From: Artemisia argyi
Taxonomy: Eukaryota; Streptophyta; Magnoliopsida; Asterales; Asteraceae
Reading direction: 5' to 3'
NCBI GenBank assembly: GCA_030686995.1
Contig: CM060680.1
Location: forward strand, 202,169,322-202,233,321
Length of the DNA: 64,000 bases
The first letter of the stretch is position 1. Every line of letters begins with the position of its first letter. The position numbers and the translations under genes were made by a program. Positions 59,053 to 64,000 of the stretch are shown one piece after another. The notes under the pieces are model-generated. The model saw only the letters and a program-made list of their open reading frames with translations. It searched no databases and was not told the DNA's origin.

Positions 59053-59440
59053 ACTGATATTACTAACGGAGGTATGGTTTTGTGCCAACTTTAATACAAC
59101 AGGGATGATTTTTGAGTCAAAAAAAAAAAATGATGTAAAGCGAGAAAAGACCAAACCACATAGATGTATTTTGGAATTTTCTCTTTAATCTTTTATCATG
59201 TTGTTGTTAATGTTTATCATCTCATGACGTACCTAATAAAAGTATAAGAAAAAGAAAAATTAATATCTTTAAAGGTAGGCGACCACGTGGTGAATCCAAA
59301 TAGTTCGAAAGTCTGTCTAAAGTAGAACTGTAGGGAGCAACTATCCTATTAATCTCTTCCTTCCCACCTGAAACGTATATAAAAATATTGGCGTACATGA
59401 ACTTTGATTAAATGAAATTCTAAAGAAACAAATTCATCAC
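59053..59440. other. No gene supported; downstream of ankyrin exon 3
   Basis: AT-rich. A minus-strand acceptor-like TACGTTTCAG|GTGGGAAGG near 59370 could start one more exon of the ankyrin gene, but nothing recognisable (no PGG/membrane domain) follows before the fold-back repeat. Confidence 0.45.
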
Positions 59441-61568
59441 CTAGCGGTCTTTCCCAAAAATTGAGATCACGTGGAAAGTTTTGAGCTAAAGCCGTCAACA
59501 CAGCATCACTGTCGGAAAGTATGGCATCGCGGTATTCATTGATCATCATTTTTGCTAAAGCCTACATATTTCAGAAAATTAGCGTATATAAAATGACAAG
59601 CTCATCACAACTTTAGAAGACAATGAATGATACTTACGAAAATCTTGACAAGAGATAGCAAGAACGACAAGATCCTCGCCACTTTTGCCCGCAAAAAGAG
59701 CATCGTACTCTTTTTCTTGTTGTTCAAGCAGACACTTAGATGTCTCGATATATATCCTCGCCACTTTTGCCCGTATTAAGATCACCGTACTTTTTTTCTT
59801 GTTGTTCAAACATCTTACATGTCATGATAACCTCGCCCCTTAAAAGAGCATCGCACTCTTTTTCTTTTTCTTCAAGCAGATACGTACATACTTTCATGTG
59901 CTCAAACAAATAGTGAGATGTCTTGGTATGCATATTGGAAACAGATATGGCAAGTGGAGTGTGACCCTCCTTGTCTTTGGCTAATGACAATTCTGGGCTT
60001 CTTTGCACCAAGATGTCGACAACTTCAGTGTTGCCACCAATAGCAGCAACATGAAGAAGACTGCTTCCATCTGAATTTATTAGATCTAATAATTTCTCTT
60101 TGGGTGTCCTTTCCAACAATTCCTCTAATAATTCATGATTCTTTGTAGAAGAACCCACTGCTACATGGAGTAATGTGTTTCCATTATTTGTGAGTGTGTC
60201 CCAGGGGTTAAATTTTGTTTTGTTTACTATGTCTATTACAATTTTTGTATCTCCTTTTAGAATATGGTGATAAATCCAATCAGCATAAAGCTCACTCACC
60301 CTTTTTTGGGTAAAAGGGTCTACCCTTTCTGGGGTAGAAGTGTCGGTATAAAGCTCACCCACCCTTTTTTGTTCCTCCATTATTTGTGATTTTGCATCTA
60401 TTTCTGGTTCTGCTTGTCTTGGCGTTAATTTTGTTTCTACATGATCAAAATTTTCAATTTGGTTATCAAGGTTAAAAAAAAAACTAGAAAAGAAAAGATA
60501 TACGTTTTAATGTAAATCACCAGGGATTTCATACAACAAACTAATTAAAGCAAAGACGTACATATATCTAGCTTCAGATTTAACGCTCAATTGGTAACTA
60601 CATCTCAAGAGTATGTACTTGAATTTACACTACGTTGGTTCCCCTAAAATATAACTCATCACTTAAACTAAATTGGAATCATTAGAAAACTAAAAAGCCC
60701 ACGTTATTAAAATTGATATATTAAACTAATATAAAGAAGTTACTTTAAGAGTTTAGTGCAAGGGGTGTAAAAATGCACATGCGAGATATATTATATATAT
60801 ACGGCCAAGCGGTAAAAGTGACAATTATGATGAGAGCGTAAAAATAAAAAGCACATATCTAAAAACGGTCAGAATGAAATTAAGAAACTTGGTTTGTAGA
60901 AAGATTTTTGCATAAAAAATAAATAAATAAACCAACGATGTTTCAGTATTTGCTTCAAAGTTTCATGAAAAATTTTGCGCTCGAATTACAAAAAAACAAA
61001 AAATTTTGAAAATTATTTGCTCAATAAAAATCATTCCTCAAAGCCAAACAAATAAAACTTTGATTAGCAAAGGAAATATTGTACCTGCGACTGCTTGTTC
61101 ACGAACCCAAAGACCATAATTGCGTTGCAGTTCATCCCATAACTCTTGTGCACTGAAATCTGTTTTCTTGTCTTTGGGTCTGAGACGATTGACAACCTTC
61201 TTGGCTACCCCGTCAGAAAGTGTACCAAGAATCCAACATTTGACAAGGGAATCCGATGCATCCCATGCCTCCATGTCTCCCTCTTTCTCCTTCCAATTCC
61301 CTGCAGGACGTGGGAACTGACCGTCGATGAAACCAAACATATGATGACTCTTTAAGAGACATAGAATTTGTGTTTCCCACACATTATACGTATCCTTACC
61401 GCTCAGCTTCATGGTAACGAAATTTGGGGCAACAAAATGTGAGGGGTATGGGTACGCTTGACCAACTTCCACTATGGAACTTGGATTCGGAGTTGAAGCT
61501 TCACTAGCTTCAAATATACTTTTTGGATCTGAACCCGAAGCTTCACCAACTTCAACTATATAGCTCAT
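59441..61568 (-). pseudogene. Copia-gag/ankyrin-repeat chimeric gene (ITN1/ACD6-like), minus strand, 3' truncated
   Basis: Exon 1 (61568-61085) starts MSYIVEVGEASG and encodes a UBN2-type gag domain: PNFVTMKLSGKDTYNVWETQ, LLKSHHMFGFIDG, SLVKCWILGTLSDGVAKKVV, ELWDELQRNYG. Exon 2 (60436-59638) joins in phase (GTAG acceptor; codon GAA split 1+2) and encodes ankyrin repeats (NGNTLLHVAVGSS, DGSSLLHVAAIGGNTEVVDIL, KEGHTPLAISV), then a duplicated EQQEKEYDAL..GKSGED unit. A one-base slip in a TA run near 59755 breaks the frame. Exon 3 (59554-59441) gives MMINEYRDAI.SDSDAVLTALAQNFPRDLNFWERPL. ITN1/ACD6-type proteins end in a membrane PGG domain, missing here. Splice sites are GT..AG. It is an old domesticated gag joined to ankyrins, now probably a pseudogene. 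Confidence 0.75.
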
Positions 61569-61644
61569 CTTGTTCTTAATTTAAGTTTGTGCCTTGTTTA
61601 CTCTTTGTGTCAAACTAAAATATGAAGCTGACTATAAATACTAA

Positions 61645-61882
61645 GAGCACAAGGTGCAACAACAAGCATTTGCCTCCACATTCGGGCCCCACCATGCCAC
61701 ATCATCAAAACACCTCAACTTCAACTAACCACAACAAACCCCCCTCACCAAACAACAAACCTCAACTTCCCCATTAGGGCCCCACCTCTTACACATTTAT
61801 TTTTTTATTCATTTCAATAAAATAAATAAATTCTTTTCACAAATACTTAAAAATAACACAACACATTAATTTTATTTCATCA

Positions 61883-61921
<39 letters not shown>

Positions 61922-61969
61922 ATTCCTTTTCATCAAAATTTAATAAAACACCTTTTGTACCCCATTTCT

Positions 61970-62014
<45 letters not shown>

Positions 62015-62320
62015 CTGCTGCGTCTTCTTCTCCAACCAAAACACACACTAAACTCACTTTCATTCATACACAAAAAAACCTTAACATCATCACTTCCTTT
62101 CACTCATTTCTCAAACACAAACACAAGATATAAAACCCAACAAAAAAGAAAGAAAAAAAAAATTAAAGAACCTGCACACTTGTCAGAAACTTTGCTTCGC
62201 CGTGGCCACGACGAGTTGGCCAACGGCGAGGCTTCTCCGGTGTGGCGGCGAGCAACGGCTCGCCGTTGTCCATGCCACATCGGACGGCGAAGCACCCTTC
62301 GTCGTTTGCACCTTGTGCTC
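61645..62320. mobile_element. PIF/Harbinger-like MITE (676 bp) with TAA duplication
   Basis: Terminal inverted repeats GAGCACAAGGTGCAA (61645-61659, and inverted at 62306-62320) are flanked by TAA on both sides (61642-61644, 62321-62323), the 3-bp duplication typical of PIF/Harbinger. The inside has two A runs (61888-61919, 61976-62010) and a GC-richer part (62190-62300). There is no transposase. It lies about 75 bp upstream of the ATG of the ankyrin gene. Confidence 0.7.
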
Positions 62321-62416
62321 TAATGTACAAAAAAGTAAAGTCTTTGGTCTCGTTCCAAAAAAAGTAAATGTGGTAGGTATGCGTATTAGAGATGAGGTCA
62401 ATATAAAACTCATACT

Positions 62417-63060
62417 TTGTCATAAAATCAATGAACCAATTATAGTCACTCATTTTTATTTTTCATATTTATTTTAAAAATAACATATCTTGCAAACGGT
62501 GAATCTTCAAGCTACAAAAAAATACATCGCGACGAGAATTAAATCATCTTTCTATAAATATCCATTGTTATATACTTTCGACCATTTTTTTTTTAATTTC
62601 CGCCCAGAAAAATCATATATGCTTTGTAAAAATCATATGTGATTCGTTAAAATCAAATCATATGTGATTTTTACTAATCATATATGATTTTTACAAATCA
62701 TATATGATTCGTAAAAATGACATATGATTTGATTTTTACAAATCACATATGATTCTTATAAATCATATATGATTTGTAAAAATCATATATGATTCGTAAA
62801 AATCACATATGATTTGATTTTAACGAATCACATATGATTTTTACAAATTATATATGATTTTTCTGGGCGGAAATTTAAAAAAAAAAGTTCGTTGAAAAAT
62901 AAAGTTCGTCGAATGTATATAACGATGGTATTTTATTTTCGCGTAACGATTTACGGTTTGCGAGATATTTAATTTTTAAAAAAATAGTAAAAGTTTATTT
63001 TTTTTATTTTGATAAAAAAAAAATGAGTGACTAAGATTGCTTCATTGTTTCTATGATAAA
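62417..63060. repeat. Long imperfect palindrome (fold-back MITE)
   Basis: The outer arms match inverted: TCATAAAATCAATGAACC..TAGTCACTCATTTTT on the left against sequence ending at about 63058. Inner arms share ATATCTTGCAAACGGT, ATTGTTATATACTTTCGA and AATTTCCGCCCAGAAAAATC with inverted counterparts near 62860-62965. The centre (62610-62865) is a run of short near-palindromes of the ATCATATATGAT type. No coding capacity and no clear target duplication. Confidence 0.65.
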
Positions 63061-63690
63061 AATTAGTTGTACACGGATCTTTTGGCATGTGGTATTACTT
63101 CTCAAGATAAAATATGAGCCAACAATATGAGCCAGTAAGTCTTTTTGGTCTTGTTCAAAAAAAAAAAGTAAGTCTTTTTGGTCTCGTTCCAAAAACGCAA
63201 GTGTTTGGTCAAGATCCACGGGTTTGGTGGCATATAAGTGTGGTAGATTTGGATATTAGTACTTCTCAAGATAATAATTGAGGCCAACTATTTATGAGCC
63301 TGCAGTAAGTCTTTGGTCTCGTTCGAAAAAAGTAAGTCTTTGGTCAACGAATGACCAAGTTTTTTATTTAAATCTTACATTTTAAAAGGATATATAAATA
63401 AGAGTAAACTACAAAATCCGTTTTGTTCAAATTGTATACTCAATCTTTATATTTTCGAGAGTGTAGACATAGTCCATATGAGAAACCTTTGGGTGAATAT
63501 CGTCTTCGCCAGAGAATAAAATAACTAAAATGCAATGTATTCACTTTGAGAAATGGATATATCCATCCTAAAATAAAATTTCTCTCACGGACTGCAATTT
63601 CAAAAATATATGGTGGCATATAAATGTGAACTAGACTATAAATGCTAACGTACAAAAGAGAACACAGGGTTTAGTACTGTAGCATATAAA
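63061..63690. other. No gene; dispersed short repeats
   Basis: Contains several copies of AAGTCTTT..GGTCTCGTTC (about 63165 and 63307, variant at 63137; another at 62337) and of GGCATATAA.TGTG (about 63229 and 63613, variant at 63681). No coding sequence is recognised. Confidence 0.5.
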
Positions 63691-63918
63691 TTTGGTAGAT
63701 GTGGATATTTACTTCTCAAGATTATTTAGCCAGAGGCGGTACAACAAAGGTTGGGACGTCAGAGGTGGGACACCAGAGGCGGTACAACAGAAGTGGTACA
63801 ACATAGGTAGAACATTCGATTTAGGGCTTTTGTCGTGTTTTTTATTATCAAGGATACCAATTCATTGGGGCTGTGATTTTTGATTTATAACTGGTTCGAT
63901 TGAGCCCCCTTCAATCCA
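63691..63918 (+). other. Probable 5' UTR of LINE with short repeats
   Basis: 63730-63810 repeats CAGAGGCGGTACAAC and GGTGGGAC-like words. It leads to the LINE ORF1 start at 63919. Confidence 0.4.
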
Positions 63919-64000
63919 ATGGGAAGTTTTCGCACAAAGGAAGATGATGTTGCTAAGATTTCGACATCGATATTTGTTACTAATTTTCCGGAGTCCTTTT
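63919..64000 (+). CDS. LINE (L1-type) ORF1 start, RRM domain, runs off window
   Basis: ATG at 63919 opens MGSFRTKEDDVAKISTSIFV followed by TNFPESF, with no stop to the window edge (27 codons). SIFVTNFP is an RNP2 motif of an RNA-recognition domain. I recall this start (M.DFRSKEDDV.KISTSIFVTNFP) as typical of plant L1-type LINE proteins annotated with a nucleotide-binding alpha-beta plait domain and, further on, a reverse transcriptase. Only the beginning is visible, so neither integrity nor the rest can be judged. Confidence 0.7.
   Translation, partial: MGSFRTKEDDVAKISTSIFVTNFPESF

Overview
The window is plant nuclear DNA, almost certainly from a eudicot and probably from Asteraceae. It is AT-rich and dominated by nested LTR retrotransposons with tRNA-iMet and tRNA-Asp primer sites and 5-bp target duplications. 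It also holds intron-containing fragments of plant genes (THIC, AMT2-type ammonium transporter, LRR receptor kinase, ankyrin protein), a Helitron, MITE-like inverted repeats and the start of a LINE. The Asteraceae call rests on my recollection of the copia polyprotein type at 4.6-12.7 kb and of the gag-ankyrin chimera at 59.4-61.6 kb; no search was run.

Layout, 1-45 kb: one nest of retroelements. Element E (Ty1/copia, SIRE/Maximus-like, decayed, its 5' end off the left edge) occupies 36920-45020. Element B (same lineage, intact where visible) sits inside the gag of E; its visible parts are 19110-22705 and 32224-36919. Element A (Ty3/gypsy-type, minus strand, <1-19109) is inserted in the pol of B. 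Element C (a 12.1-kb copia with identical-looking LTRs, 3925-16043) is inserted in the single ORF of A. Element D (Ty3/gypsy-type with gag-protease only, 22706-32223) is inserted between pol and the downstream ORFs of B. A 720-bp Helitron (39212-39931) interrupts pol of E. Insertion order read from the nesting: E, then B, then A, then C; D is also younger than B.

45-64 kb: flanking DNA with microsatellites and minisatellites. Tail-to-tail THIC (+) and AMT2 (-) gene fragments follow, then copia element F (50967-57177), inserted beside the AMT2 fragment with a CAGTA duplication. Next come a receptor-kinase exon (-), a fold-back repeat built from (CCACC)n/(GGTGG)n arms, and a three-exon minus-strand gene joining a copia-type gag domain to ankyrin repeats. 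A TAA-flanked Harbinger-like MITE lies in that gene's upstream region. A second long inverted repeat and the first 27 codons of a LINE ORF1 with an RRM close the window.

Main points of interest. (1) Elements A and D share primer site, polypurine tract, 3' untranslated region and an acidic C-terminal protein domain, but have different N-terminal modules: a 7x CxxC domain in A, gag-protease in D. Neither shows reverse transcriptase. (2) In copia B and E, element-specific GC-rich hairpin clusters recur both in the LTR just upstream of the TATA box and in the post-pol region ahead of accessory ORFs, which also have TATA boxes. (3) Element C carries a chain of perfect stem-loops in its 2.9-kb 3' region and a ~1,100-residue coiled-coil-rich extension between its zinc knuckle and protease.
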